The notes beneath the pieces are model-generated. The model was given only the letters and a program-made list of their open reading frames with translations. It was not told where the DNA came from and did no database searches. A stretch of DNA of 64,000 nt, taken from positions 3,179-67,178 of the forward strand of contig JAZRFJ010000001.1 of the NCBI GenBank assembly GCA_045661305.1, in the 5' to 3' direction. Both the position numbers and the translations under genes were made by a program. How positions within the stretch are numbered: the stretch's first letter is position 1; the number at the start of each line of letters is the position of its first letter. Positions 35,171-43,951 of the stretch are shown here, in pieces. Source of the stretch: UMGS1840 sp045661305 (GTDB lineage: Bacteria > Bacillota > Clostridia > UMGS1840).

Positions 35171-35722
35171 TTATTTCTTCATTAATTTTATATTACGCAT
35201 AACATAAAGAACAAACGACATACACATAACAAAAGCACAAATTGTTACAAACAAATCTGAAATATGAGGCGGTATATCATACCACAGCATATGTACAATC
35301 ATCATTGCATAAAGGGTACAGGTAGAAAGCTTTCCGTGCCAGTCAGCACCTTTAACCTCACCTGATTTGTTTATACCGATAATTCCTGTTACAGCGGTAA
35401 CAATTTCTTTCACACTTAAAAGCAAAAAAAGATACATCATCTTTGTAAACCTTGAAAAGAGACAAAGAAGCATTGCTGCCTGGGTAAGCTTATCCATAAT
35501 AGGGTCAAGGATTTTCCCAAAATCTGAAACCATATTGAATTTTCTAGCGATAAATCCGTCCAGAACATCTGTAAGCCCTGAAAGAAGCACCAGTATAACT
35601 GTCAACGAAAAATTATCATATTTCAAATAAGTTATAACAATTACAGGTATCAACAGCAATCTGAAAAAGCTGAGCATATTTGGTATTGTTAATATATCTT
35701 CTTTAGAGAATTTCAACTTCAT
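35171..35722 (-). CDS. pgsA: CDP-diacylglycerol-glycerol-3-phosphate 3-phosphatidyltransferase
   Basis: 183 residues, four to five membrane segments. The CDP-alcohol phosphatidyltransferase signature DG-x2-AR-x8-G-x3-D-x3-D is fully present (DGFIARKF...GKILDPIMDK). N-terminal IPNMLSFFRLLLIPVIVI is typical of PgsA. It makes phosphatidylglycerol phosphate in the membrane. It has a consensus-like promoter and its own terminator. Confidence 0.94.
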   Translation of the reverse strand: MKLKFSKEDILTIPNMLSFFRLLLIPVIVITYLKYDNFSLTVILVLLSGLTDVLDGFIARKFNMVSDFGKILDPIMDKLTQAAMLLCLFSRFTKMMYLFLLLSVKEIVTAVTGIIGINKSGEVKGADWHGKLSTCTLYAMMIVHMLWYDIPPHISDLFVTICAFVMCMSFVLYVMRNIKLMKK

Positions 35723-35790
35723 TTTCTTTCTCGCTTTCCATACACAAATTAGTGTTTAAAGTACCAACTTTGTGCAATTTCTCATATTTT

Positions 35791-35819
35791 AGTATAGCAC
35801 ATTTATAAAATTATGTCAA
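35791..35819 (-). promoter_or_regulatory. Predicted promoter of pgsA
   Basis: Minus strand TTGACA (35814-35819), a 17-nt spacer and TATACT (35791-35796). Confidence 0.75.
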
Positions 35820-35890
35820 GCATTCTTCACACAAAAGACACAAAAAAGAAGATTGCAACAAAACCATTGCGTTTTGCTGCAATTCTCCTT

Positions 35891-37945
35891 TTATCTATAT
35901 TTGAAAAATCCCGTTTCCTTTTCAAAAGGCATCATATCTTTATCTTCTTTTTTGACTTCTTCTTTAGTAACATTATTATCCTCGATTTCATAATCAAAGA
36001 AATCATTTTCCTCCTCCATTTCAAACGGAAGCGGGAAAACAGGAGCTGTTTCCTTGGCAAACTGTTCTTCATGCGGCATTTCATAATCGAAAAATTCGTC
36101 TTCGTCTTCAAACGGAAGCGGATTATTTACTACTTCTTCAAGTGGTTGCGTTTCTTGTATTTCATATTCAAAAAATGCTTCCTCTATTTCAAACGGCATT
36201 TTTTTGTTTTCCGCACCTGCTGAAATATTATTTTTTGAAGAAGTCGGCCTTTTTTGATTCATAACTTCCATATTATATTCAAAAGTTTTTCTGACAAGTG
36301 TACGCTTTTTAATTAAGTACATAAGAATAGAAAGAAAGAATGATACAATCACTATCAGAACTACACAAAAAAGTAAAGTTTCAAGTGCCAATGCGTTTTC
36401 AATTCTTTTTGTATTTAAAACAAGGTCTTCATATACATAAATATACTTCTGCTCGCTTTGGGAAATTGATTCACATAACTTTAAAAGTTCCCTTATTTGT
36501 CTTTTTTTGTTAAGCTTGACACCATTTTCAGAATACAAAAGCTCACTGCCCTGTTCATTTATATATCTTATGATGCTCTCATTTTGGAATTTCTTTTCTT
36601 TTATACTTGTTATAAGAGAAAGAAGAAAAATTTTATCTTTTCTGTCTGATTGAAGTACCTTTTCATAAATCATGCAAACTTGTGGATACAAAGAAAGACT
36701 AAAGTTTTCATTAATATACTTTATGTTTTCTATATCTTTAACTGAAACCTGAAGCATCCCGTCAGTTTGATATATAACCTTATCAGAAAAGTCATACAAA
36801 GGCTTTTGGTTATTAAGAAATCTTTTGAATGATATAAGTGCACAAAGTGCATCGGTAGTTTCAGCTGTAACATCAGAATTTTCATCTACCTTAAAGCTTC
36901 CGTCTTTTTGTTGGTATTTCAAAAGCCCGTCAAGGAGATTATTTCCATGCTTTATAAAACGAGCATCCTCATCAGGATTTATTCCAAGTGTACACAATGC
37001 AGTTATGACAGCAGAAGTAGTTTTGATATTACTTTTTGAATAGGCTTTATATGAACCGTCATCTGACTGTTTTTTGGAAAGTACAGACAAACTTTTATCT
37101 ATACACATATCAACATAATGATAAAGAGTAGGCTCGTCCTCAATTCCGTATTCCTTTTCAAACTCTTCAAATGTTACTTTTATGCCTTCTTCTTTTCTTT
37201 TTTTATCAAGTTCTTTTTTAAGCTCAATAGTTTGTTCTCTTATTTCATATTTTCTTCTTTCGTTATTATAATCCTTCGCCAAAGCAAGAATTGAAAGAGC
37301 TGAAAGATAATATGGAGATGTGCTGTCGGTTGATGTATAAGTTCCGTCAGGAAGCTGAGAATCCACTATTTTAGCCATTATATCTTCACGGAATTTTAAA
37401 ATGTCAACATCATAATCATAGTTATAAGCATCAAGTGCTATAAGTCCCCATGCATAACCCTCAAGTCCGTTTTTTCCAAGAGAATAAGCCGTATCACGAT
37501 TATAAATATTGTCAGCAAGAAAATCATAGCTCTTTCCGTTAGCTCCTTTTATCGTATAAGGATTTGCATTACAGGCAAGCATTGCCAAAGACATTTGTGC
37601 ACCTGTTGCGGCAGGCAAAGAGTATAACTTCTCATTTGTACTGTATTTATCACTTATAAAATTATTTAAGACCGCAGAGTAATTATTATAATTATCCGAA
37701 AAACCTCCCTGAGAGAGTGCAACCACAAGCTTAGCATCGGAAAAATCAAAAACATTTTCCAAAACATCTGAGTTTATTATATAACCGTTTGATTGTGATT
37801 TTTTATATGAAATTATATTTTCTATTGCAATATCAAGTTTTTCTGCTGTGCTTTTAGGTGTAGCGTAACAGCACGGAAACGACAGAAAAAATACGAACAA
37901 TACACATACGAGTTTAATTATAAAGTTAGTTTTTTTGCAGTTCAT
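35891..37945 (-). CDS. Membrane-anchored terpene-cyclase-like repeat protein with a four-motif cytoplasmic tail
   Basis: 684 residues. Signal peptide at 1-30, then an exported region with prenyltransferase/squalene-cyclase-type helical repeats (GLEGYAWGLIALDAYNYD, QLPDGTYTSTDSTSPYYLSA, QSDDGSYKAYS, QQKDGSFKVDENSDVTAETT). One membrane segment near 522-545 is followed by a basic stop-transfer stretch and an acidic tail. The tail carries four copies of a short motif, PFE-x(3-6)-FF-x-Y[ER], starting at about residues 584, 611, 640 and 673. Similar cyclase-repeat domains occur in Firmicute surface proteins and need not be enzymes. The function is unknown. Consensus promoter upstream. Confidence 0.8.
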   Translation of the reverse strand: MNCKKTNFIIKLVCVLFVFFLSFPCCYATPKSTAEKLDIAIENIISYKKSQSNGYIINSDVLENVFDFSDAKLVVALSQGGFSDNYNNYSAVLNNFISDKYSTNEKLYSLPAATGAQMSLAMLACNANPYTIKGANGKSYDFLADNIYNRDTAYSLGKNGLEGYAWGLIALDAYNYDYDVDILKFREDIMAKIVDSQLPDGTYTSTDSTSPYYLSALSILALAKDYNNERRKYEIREQTIELKKELDKKRKEEGIKVTFEEFEKEYGIEDEPTLYHYVDMCIDKSLSVLSKKQSDDGSYKAYSKSNIKTTSAVITALCTLGINPDEDARFIKHGNNLLDGLLKYQQKDGSFKVDENSDVTAETTDALCALISFKRFLNNQKPLYDFSDKVIYQTDGMLQVSVKDIENIKYINENFSLSLYPQVCMIYEKVLQSDRKDKIFLLSLITSIKEKKFQNESIIRYINEQGSELLYSENGVKLNKKRQIRELLKLCESISQSEQKYIYVYEDLVLNTKRIENALALETLLFCVVLIVIVSFFLSILMYLIKKRTLVRKTFEYNMEVMNQKRPTSSKNNISAGAENKKMPFEIEEAFFEYEIQETQPLEEVVNNPLPFEDEDEFFDYEMPHEEQFAKETAPVFPLPFEMEEENDFFDYEIEDNNVTKEEVKKEDKDMMPFEKETGFFKYR

Positions 37946-37977
37946 ATATTCTCACCTTTCACATATTTAATAATTAT

Positions 37978-38006
37978 ATTATATAAGAAAAAGATGTTTT
38001 TGTCAA
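37978..38006 (-). promoter_or_regulatory. Consensus promoter of the cyclase-repeat membrane protein
   Basis: Minus strand TTGACA (38001-38006), a 17-nt spacer and TATAAT (37978-37983). Confidence 0.8.
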
Positions 38007-38042
38007 CAAAACTTAAAATTTTTTATTTTTTTGTAAAATGCC

Positions 38043-38071
38043 TTGCAAAGTAAGCCTTTATATAGTAAAAT
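38043..38071 (+). promoter_or_regulatory. Predicted promoter of rarA
   Basis: TTGCAA (38043-38048), a 17-nt spacer and TAAAAT (38066-38071), 24 nt before the start codon, divergent from the neighbouring promoter. Confidence 0.65.
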
Positions 38072-38095
38072 ATATTCATAGGGGGTGGTTTTACC

Positions 38096-39361
38096 ATGTC
38101 AAAGCCGTTGGCAGACAGAATAAGACCTGAAAATCTTGACGAGGTTTTCGGACAAAAGCATCTTATCGGAGAAAACATGCCGCTTAGGGTTATTGTAGAG
38201 AAAAAGGTTATCCCGAATATGATTTTTTACGGCCCAAGCGGAACAGGAAAAACAACAATTGCAAATATAATAACTAAAATTACAAACAAAAAATTGTATC
38301 AGCTTAATGCTACAAATGCTTCTGTAGCAGATATAAAGGCTATAATTTCAGACCTTGACGGTTATTTCAGCCGAGACGGTGTCGTTCTATATCTTGATGA
38401 GATACAGAATTTCAATAAAAAGCAACAGCAATCGCTTTTGGAGTATGTTGAAAAGGGACAGATTACTCTTATTGCAGGAACAACTGAAAATCCGAGCTTT
38501 TACATATATAATGCACTTTTATCAAGATGCAGTGTCTTTGAGTTCAAAGAATTAAACGAAGAAGACCTTATGTTTGCGATAAAAAGAGCCGTCGAAAAGC
38601 TAAACGAAACGAGTAAAGCTGTATTTTCCGATGAAGCAATAGAATACATTGCGATTAATTCCTGTGGAGATTGCAGACGGGCAATAAATGCTGTTGAAAT
38701 GTGCGTTTTGACATCTAAACCTGATAAAGATAATGTTGTATTTGTTGATGAGGAAACAGCGAAGCGTGTTTGCGGAAAAAATAATTTCAGATACGACAAA
38801 TTCGGTGACAGTCATTACGATATACTTTCTGCGTTCCAAAAATCAATAAGAGGCAGTGATGAAAATGCAGCACTCCACTATCTTGCTCGCCTTATATCAG
38901 CAGGTGATATAATATCGCCTATAAGAAGACTTCTTGTTATTGCAAGTGAAGATATAGGACTTGCATATCCACAGGCGGCATCTATTGTAAATGCACTTTG
39001 CGACAGTGCAACAAGGCTCGGACTTCCCGAAGCCCGTATTCCGCTTGCACAGGCTGTTATACTTTTGGCAACTGCACCGAAATCAAATTCTGCTATTTGT
39101 GCTATTGATATGGCACTTAGTGATGTTACTACTATTAACTGCGGTGATATTCCCGCTCATCTTAAAGATTCGCATTATGCTTTTTCAAAAGAGCTTGGTC
39201 ACGGTCTTGATTATAAATATCCCCATGACTTTAAGAACCACTATGTTAAACAGCAGTATTTGCCCGACCCGATAAAAGAAAGAATTTACTACAATTATTC
39301 GGATAATAAAATGGAAGAGCAGATGAAAGCATATGCACAGAAAATAGGGAAAATTAAATAA
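38096..39361 (+). CDS. rarA: Replication-associated recombination protein RarA (MgsA family AAA+ ATPase)
   Basis: 421 residues. N-terminal LADRIRPENLDEVFGQKHL, Walker A YGPSGTGKTTIAN, Walker B VLYLDEIQNFNKKQQ and the RarA-specific C-terminal part (ASEDIGLAYPQAASIV, RIPLAQAVILLATAPKSN, YKYPHDFKNHYVKQQYLP). RarA acts at stalled replication forks. GGGGGTGG precedes the start. It ends in a clear terminator. Confidence 0.95.
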   Translation: MSKPLADRIRPENLDEVFGQKHLIGENMPLRVIVEKKVIPNMIFYGPSGTGKTTIANIITKITNKKLYQLNATNASVADIKAIISDLDGYFSRDGVVLYLDEIQNFNKKQQQSLLEYVEKGQITLIAGTTENPSFYIYNALLSRCSVFEFKELNEEDLMFAIKRAVEKLNETSKAVFSDEAIEYIAINSCGDCRRAINAVEMCVLTSKPDKDNVVFVDEETAKRVCGKNNFRYDKFGDSHYDILSAFQKSIRGSDENAALHYLARLISAGDIISPIRRLLVIASEDIGLAYPQAASIVNALCDSATRLGLPEARIPLAQAVILLATAPKSNSAICAIDMALSDVTTINCGDIPAHLKDSHYAFSKELGHGLDYKYPHDFKNHYVKQQYLPDPIKERIYYNYSDNKMEEQMKAYAQKIGKIK

Positions 39362-39368
39362 ATATATA

Positions 39369-39404
39369 TAAGATGCTGTCAGAATTTTGAACAGCATCTT
39401 TTTT
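39369..39404 (+). terminator. Terminator of rarA
   Basis: AAGATGCTGT / ACAGCATCTT stem followed by TTTTTTG. Confidence 0.9.
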
Positions 39405-39458
39405 GTAAATTTCTTTTCCGCGCATCTCCCTAAAAAGAATAAAATTTTAAAATTTCTA

Positions 39459-39487
39459 TTGACAAATCCCCAATAATGATGTATAAT
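39459..39487 (+). promoter_or_regulatory. Consensus promoter of tRNA-Val
   Basis: TTGACA (39459-39464), a 17-nt spacer and TATAAT (39482-39487), 14 nt before the mature tRNA 5' end. Confidence 0.85.
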
Positions 39488-39501
39488 TAGCTTTGTTGTG
39501 A

Positions 39502-39576
39502 GGCGGATTGGTCAAGCGGTTAAGACACGGCCCTCACAAGGCCGAAACACGGGTTCGATTCCCGTATCCGTCACCA
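39502..39576 (+). tRNA. tRNA-Val (anticodon CAC), with a Glu-like body
   Basis: 75 nt with an encoded CCA. The acceptor GGCGGAT pairs with ATCCGTC (one G-T), and the anticodon stem CGGCC/GGCCG encloses loop CTCACAA, giving CAC (valine GTG codons). Discriminator A73, A35 and C36 fit valine identity. The D-arm phrase GGTCAAGCGGTTAAGACA and the variable region AAAC are more like clostridial tRNA-Glu than usual tRNA-Val. The isotype call therefore rests mainly on the anticodon. Confidence 0.8.
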
Positions 39577-39585
39577 GACACACAA

Positions 39586-39650
39586 AAAGAATAAAGAATA
39601 GTAGCTGAATTAACTCATTTACTTATTCTCTATTCTTTATTTTTTTATTT
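39586..39650 (+). terminator. Terminator of tRNA-Val
   Basis: Long imperfect stem (AAGAATAAAGAATAG pairing with CTATTCTCTT-side sequence) followed by a T-rich run, just after the tRNA. Confidence 0.65.
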
Positions 39651-39667
39651 TAAAACGAGGTTATATA

Positions 39668-40384
39668 ATGAAAGAATATTTTAAACGCACAGAATATCTT
39701 CTTGGTGCAGCTTCGATGGAGAGATTAAAAAACTCCCGAATTGCAGTATTTGGGATAGGCGGTGTCGGCGGATATGTTTGCGAAGCACTTATAAGAAGTG
39801 GGATAGGTCAGATTGATATATTTGACAATGATACAATAAGCGAAACTAATATAAACAGGCAGATTATTGCAACTGTTGATACAATAGGAAAACCAAAAAC
39901 CCAAGTTATGAAAAAAAGGTTACTCTCAATTAATCCGTCTTCCGTTGTTAATGAGCACAATGTTTTTTATTCATCAAAAAACAGCGCTGATTACGATTTT
40001 TCCATATTTGATTATGTTGTTGATGCTATTGATACCGTAAGCTCAAAAATAGAACTTATACAAAAATGCAAAGAAACAGATACAAGAATTATAAGCTGTA
40101 TGGGAACAGGAAACAAGCTTGACCCTACTAAGCTTGAAATTTCAGATATTTCAAAAACCTCTGTTTGTCCTCTTGCCCGTGTCATGAGATATGAACTAAA
40201 GAAAAGGAACATAAAAAAGCTTAAAGTTCTTTATTCTAAAGAAATACCTATAAAACCAACTGTAAGTTTCAATGAGGATTTACCATCAGGTAAACGCTCC
40301 GTACCCGGAAGCACCGCTTTTGTTCCCTCAGCGGCAGGTTTAATAATTGCAAGTGAGGTAGTAAAAGACATACTTAATAACTGA
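39668..40384 (+). CDS. tcdA: tRNA threonylcarbamoyladenosine dehydratase TcdA (ThiF/E1-like)
   Basis: 238 residues. N-terminal RTEYLLGAASMERLKNSRI, nucleotide loop VFGIGGVGGYVCEAL, DNDTISETNINRQ and the family phrase DPTKLEISDISKTSVCPLARVMR with PGSTAFVPSAAGLI near the end. TcdA closes t6A in tRNA into the cyclic hydantoin form ct6A using ATP. It complements tsaB/tsaE elsewhere in the window. A terminator shared with the convergent ABC operon follows. Confidence 0.93.
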   Translation: MKEYFKRTEYLLGAASMERLKNSRIAVFGIGGVGGYVCEALIRSGIGQIDIFDNDTISETNINRQIIATVDTIGKPKTQVMKKRLLSINPSSVVNEHNVFYSSKNSADYDFSIFDYVVDAIDTVSSKIELIQKCKETDTRIISCMGTGNKLDPTKLEISDISKTSVCPLARVMRYELKKRNIKKLKVLYSKEIPIKPTVSFNEDLPSGKRSVPGSTAFVPSAAGLIIASEVVKDILNN

Positions 40385-40392
40385 TTGAAATC

Positions 40393-40424
40393 AAAAGAGC
40401 TGTGATATCACAGCTCTTTTTGTT
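40393..40424. terminator. Bidirectional terminator between tcdA and the ABC operon
   Basis: Perfect palindromic stem AAAAGAGCTGTGA / TCACAGCTCTTTT between convergent genes. Confidence 0.9.
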
Positions 40425-40436
40425 TTATATACAATT

Positions 40437-41813
40437 TTATTTTTTCTCCAAAATTTCTTTTATGTTCTTCACAGCCTCAGGCAAACGCTTTTTAAGAAGA
40501 ATTTTTTCTCCTTTTCCGTTTTTTGCGAGAATATAATTTCTGTCATCATATGAAACATATTCATATTTAACTGTTTTTCCGTCTGTGTACTTAAATGTAA
40601 CAGTATATTCTCCGCCTTTTGTATCAATAGGTTTAGGAAGCATGGTATCAACAGTTATACCTATTATTTCACGATATGCCTCTTTGAAATCATCCTCTTT
40701 TATATCTTTACCGTTTATTTTGTAGCTGTAGCTGTCCTCTTTTCCCGATATATCAAAAGCAAATTTTTCTCCCTTACCCTCTATAACAACCTGATTTATT
40801 TTTGTTATAAGAACAAGATGTGCCGATTTATCCATAAGTAAATCAGGAGTAAAGGTATCAAGCAAATTATAAAGTGATGGTTCCATAGCAAAAATGTAAT
40901 TTTCACCGTTAAAAACAGTATAAACATAACCGTTTTTATCCTTGTTTCCAAATTCAAACACATGCTTATTTGTTCCATCCTCGATTGTAACAGTTTTCTT
41001 TCCTATTCCGTATTTACCTTTATTACTTATACTGTCATCAGCAAGAAAATACCCTATATTAACTGTATATCCGTTTTCTGAAAGCATTTGATAAAACGGT
41101 GTAAGTCTGTCCTCATTCACAGCCATTTTTTTAGGATATGTCATTACAAAGCTTGTTGTAACATCTAATATATTTGCTTCTTCTTCAGTTTCTGCAACCT
41201 TAAAGCCGACATAATCAGCACCGTCTTTTTTAATCATAACTGATTTTACATCAGGTGTGATAGTCGCAAGGGTAGTCTGTCTGAAACCGTCTGTATGTGT
41301 AGTAAAATACGATGCAATATAAGGTAAGACTGCATAAGTTCTGCCCTCATACTCCAAGAAATGCTGATTTTGACCGATAACCTCATTCCCAAGTATTACA
41401 GTTTTATCTGTTCCGTCTTTAAAATGAATTGTCACTCTTGCACATTCCGAAAACCCTACATCTTCACCCGTAAGTTCCTTTTGTGCCCTTATTGAAAGAA
41501 ATGAATTAAATGTACCTGACATAAGCGATGAGGAATACGGTATGCCTTTGTTATTAAGAAGCTCATATTCGCCTTCGCCTTTATTTACGATAGTAAAGGT
41601 TTGTTTTTCATTTTTAACGGTAACACTGTCAACATCTTTATTTTCAAAGTCAGTTACAACGATATCCTCTGAAACATCTGAGAAAGAATTGTCTTCCTGT
41701 ACATCGTTTGTGTTTAAATCGGGCATTTTCAGTGCAAAAACAAGTCCGACACAAAGAATACCGATAACAACAACAGCAATAACAATATTTCTTATAAGCT
41801 TTTTATTATTCAT
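40437..41813 (-). CDS. DUF4340 domain protein of the gliding-type ABC operon
   Basis: 458 residues. One N-terminal membrane segment (IVIAVVVIGILCVGLVFAL) and a large exported part with repeated beta-rich DUF4340-like modules (TVKNEKQTFTIVNKGEGEYEL, GKEDSYSYKINGK, KTVKYEYVSYDDRNYILAK). DUF4340 proteins are often encoded after GldG-like ABC accessory proteins; the function is unknown. Its ATG shares one base with the preceding gene's stop (TAATG), so the two are translationally coupled. Confidence 0.87.
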   Translation of the reverse strand: MNNKKLIRNIVIAVVVIGILCVGLVFALKMPDLNTNDVQEDNSFSDVSEDIVVTDFENKDVDSVTVKNEKQTFTIVNKGEGEYELLNNKGIPYSSSLMSGTFNSFLSIRAQKELTGEDVGFSECARVTIHFKDGTDKTVILGNEVIGQNQHFLEYEGRTYAVLPYIASYFTTHTDGFRQTTLATITPDVKSVMIKKDGADYVGFKVAETEEEANILDVTTSFVMTYPKKMAVNEDRLTPFYQMLSENGYTVNIGYFLADDSISNKGKYGIGKKTVTIEDGTNKHVFEFGNKDKNGYVYTVFNGENYIFAMEPSLYNLLDTFTPDLLMDKSAHLVLITKINQVVIEGKGEKFAFDISGKEDSYSYKINGKDIKEDDFKEAYREIIGITVDTMLPKPIDTKGGEYTVTFKYTDGKTVKYEYVSYDDRNYILAKNGKGEKILLKKRLPEAVKNIKEILEKK

Positions 41814-43231
41814 TACAGATATCTCCTCTTAAGCCATATGATTATGCCTGCAAGAAGAAGTCCCACAGGGATAAGCCATACAAGCACATAATAAAGAACG
41901 GTAATCACAACATCATTAGGACGTGTAAAAAGTCCTTTTGTAATGATTTTTGAAGAAATCTTTAACGAATCACTTGAGTTTGTAAGGTAAGTAACTGCAT
42001 TTTCAGTAAACTCGCTGTTTGCACGGTTTCCTGTCATCTGTTCTGTAAGCTCAAAAGCAAGCACATTTCCGATAGCAAAAACTGATGCTGTTTTTTCTTC
42101 ACCGCTATCTGTTACAACCGTTTTTTCGCTAAGCACACACAAATCAACAGATCCTTGTAAATCGTTATCATCAAATTCAAATGAGCTTGCATTAAGATTT
42201 GTTTCCACAAATGAATCATTTGATGATTTTACAAGTGATGTTACAGTTGCTTTTTGAGGATTGTTCTCCACTATATCAAATCCCATTGTGCCACCTACAA
42301 ACATAACAGGAAGCTTTAAGGAAATAATATTTGAAGTTATCTGATGTTCCTGCAAATCAGGTGCAAATTCAACGGGTGAGCCGAGTGTTTTTGTTGAATC
42401 ATTTTCTATAACATAACCATGAACAGGCTTTATTCCCCATTCTAAAAGGTAGCTTTCAAATGTCGGACATGAGTTAAGTCCTGGTGAATATAGCAAAACA
42501 AGCTTTCCGCCATTATCCAGAAAAGCATCTATTTTTTCGCATTCCGAAGCGGAAAAGTCAGATGACGGCATAACAGTTGCCAAAACATCAGCATCCTCAG
42601 GAATAGGTGCATTCATAATTGATATTGTTTCTATATCGTTATCCTTATCTTCTATTACACTGTTGAAGGTTGATGTTTCTCTCTCTCCGTGACCTTCGAG
42701 GAAATAGAATTTATTTTCTGTTACCTTTCCCGTAACAAACAAAATTCCGTTTGTGAGCTTTGATTCAAGGTCAAAGCTTGACATACTTGACTGACCTGTT
42801 GAAGAAAGGTTTTTCACTAAATTTGCAACGGAAATAACCTTGTAGCTATCCCCATATTCCAAAATTATATCGCCCTCCGATATAGCTTCACCAAGCTGTT
42901 GATACTTAGTGAGCATTGTCTGATTTTTATATATGTCAATAAACTGAAAATCTATTTTATTTGTAAGCTGTCTATATCTTTGAAGATACTCTTTAACACG
43001 AACATCAACATATTCTTCAGGTGCTAAAACATATGCCTTAACTTCTACATCAAGCTCCTTTAAAATATCTTTTGTTTCCTCGGATATTTCATAAATTTTA
43101 TCCTCTGTCAAATCTATTTTGAGAGGCACTTTTGATGATATTGTTGTAACTATGAGATTAATAAGTATAACTGCAATAACTACAACTGCAGTTATAACCC
43201 AGGAATTAACCTTGTATTTTGTATTTTTCAT
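41813..43231 (-). CDS. GldG-like ABC transporter auxiliary protein
   Basis: 472 residues. N-terminal and C-terminal membrane segments (VITAVVVIAVILINLIVTTI; VLVWLIPVGLLLAGIIIWLKRR) bracket a large exported domain with YEISEETKDILKELDVEV, FYFLEGHGERETS and GGKLVLLYSPGL, matching the ABC_transp_aux/GldG type. In gliding bacteria GldG works with the GldA/F ABC components; in Clostridia the substrate is unknown. It follows the permease gene by 15 nt. Confidence 0.88.
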   Translation of the reverse strand: MKNTKYKVNSWVITAVVVIAVILINLIVTTISSKVPLKIDLTEDKIYEISEETKDILKELDVEVKAYVLAPEEYVDVRVKEYLQRYRQLTNKIDFQFIDIYKNQTMLTKYQQLGEAISEGDIILEYGDSYKVISVANLVKNLSSTGQSSMSSFDLESKLTNGILFVTGKVTENKFYFLEGHGERETSTFNSVIEDKDNDIETISIMNAPIPEDADVLATVMPSSDFSASECEKIDAFLDNGGKLVLLYSPGLNSCPTFESYLLEWGIKPVHGYVIENDSTKTLGSPVEFAPDLQEHQITSNIISLKLPVMFVGGTMGFDIVENNPQKATVTSLVKSSNDSFVETNLNASSFEFDDNDLQGSVDLCVLSEKTVVTDSGEEKTASVFAIGNVLAFELTEQMTGNRANSEFTENAVTYLTNSSDSLKISSKIITKGLFTRPNDVVITVLYYVLVWLIPVGLLLAGIIIWLKRRYL

Positions 43232-43246
43232 CCTAAATCCCCTCCC

Positions 43247-43951
43247 TTACTTATATCTTCTTGTTTCGATATTTCTTTTTGCAAGGAAAAGAAATACACC
43301 AATAAAGCTTAAATAATAAATAATATTCGGCAAATTAAGAAGTCCACTCTGAAAATCTGTATATCTGCCCATTACAGAAAACCAACTAACAATTTCTTTT
43401 AACACTTCATTTGTAATGCTTGTTGTCCAGCTGTCAAGCTGATAAACAAAGAAAAGCGAAACAAATGTTAAAATAGCTGAAACAACCTGGCTTTCAGTAC
43501 ATGATGAAATGAATAGCCCTACTGCTATAAATACACCCCATATAAGCATGAAGCCTATATACTGTCCAACAACTTCACTCATTATAGGTGAGCCTATCAC
43601 AGAAAAAATAACAGGATATATAAGAGTTATAACACAGCCTACTCCAAACACAGCATATGCCGCAAAGAATTTTCCAAGTACAATATCCCACACACTTACG
43701 GGTGCAGTAATCAAAAGCTGGTCTGTTTTTTTAGCCTTTTCTTCTGATAAAAGTTGCATTGTAAGAACAGGTACAATAAAAAGACAAAGCACATTTACAT
43801 AGTTTAATATGTAGTCAACTGATGCCTGTGTTGTATATAACATAATCGCATAAAACTGCATTGACGCAAGAAAAATAAACGGAGCTAAAAACACATATGC
43901 AATCGGAGTTTTAAAATAATTTTTGAATTCTTTTTTAAATATCGCACTCAT
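43247..43951 (-). CDS. ABC-2-type permease (GldF-like)
   Basis: 234 residues with six membrane segments starting FKKEFKNYFKTPIAYVFLAPFIFL, and the ABC-2 phrase FIVPVLTMQLLSEEKAKKTDQLLITAPVS. It is the membrane channel of the system, pairing with the ATPase whose stop overlaps this start by one base. Confidence 0.9.
   Translation of the reverse strand: MSAIFKKEFKNYFKTPIAYVFLAPFIFLASMQFYAIMLYTTQASVDYILNYVNVLCLFIVPVLTMQLLSEEKAKKTDQLLITAPVSVWDIVLGKFFAAYAVFGVGCVITLIYPVIFSVIGSPIMSEVVGQYIGFMLIWGVFIAVGLFISSCTESQVVSAILTFVSLFFVYQLDSWTTSITNEVLKEIVSWFSVMGRYTDFQSGLLNLPNIIYYLSFIGVFLFLAKRNIETRRYK

Noticed and set aside
35813..36223. Plus-strand gene of 136 codons opposite the tail of the membrane protein
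   Set aside because: It is a phenylalanine-rich shadow of the acidic repeat tail on the minus strand, without a ribosome binding site.
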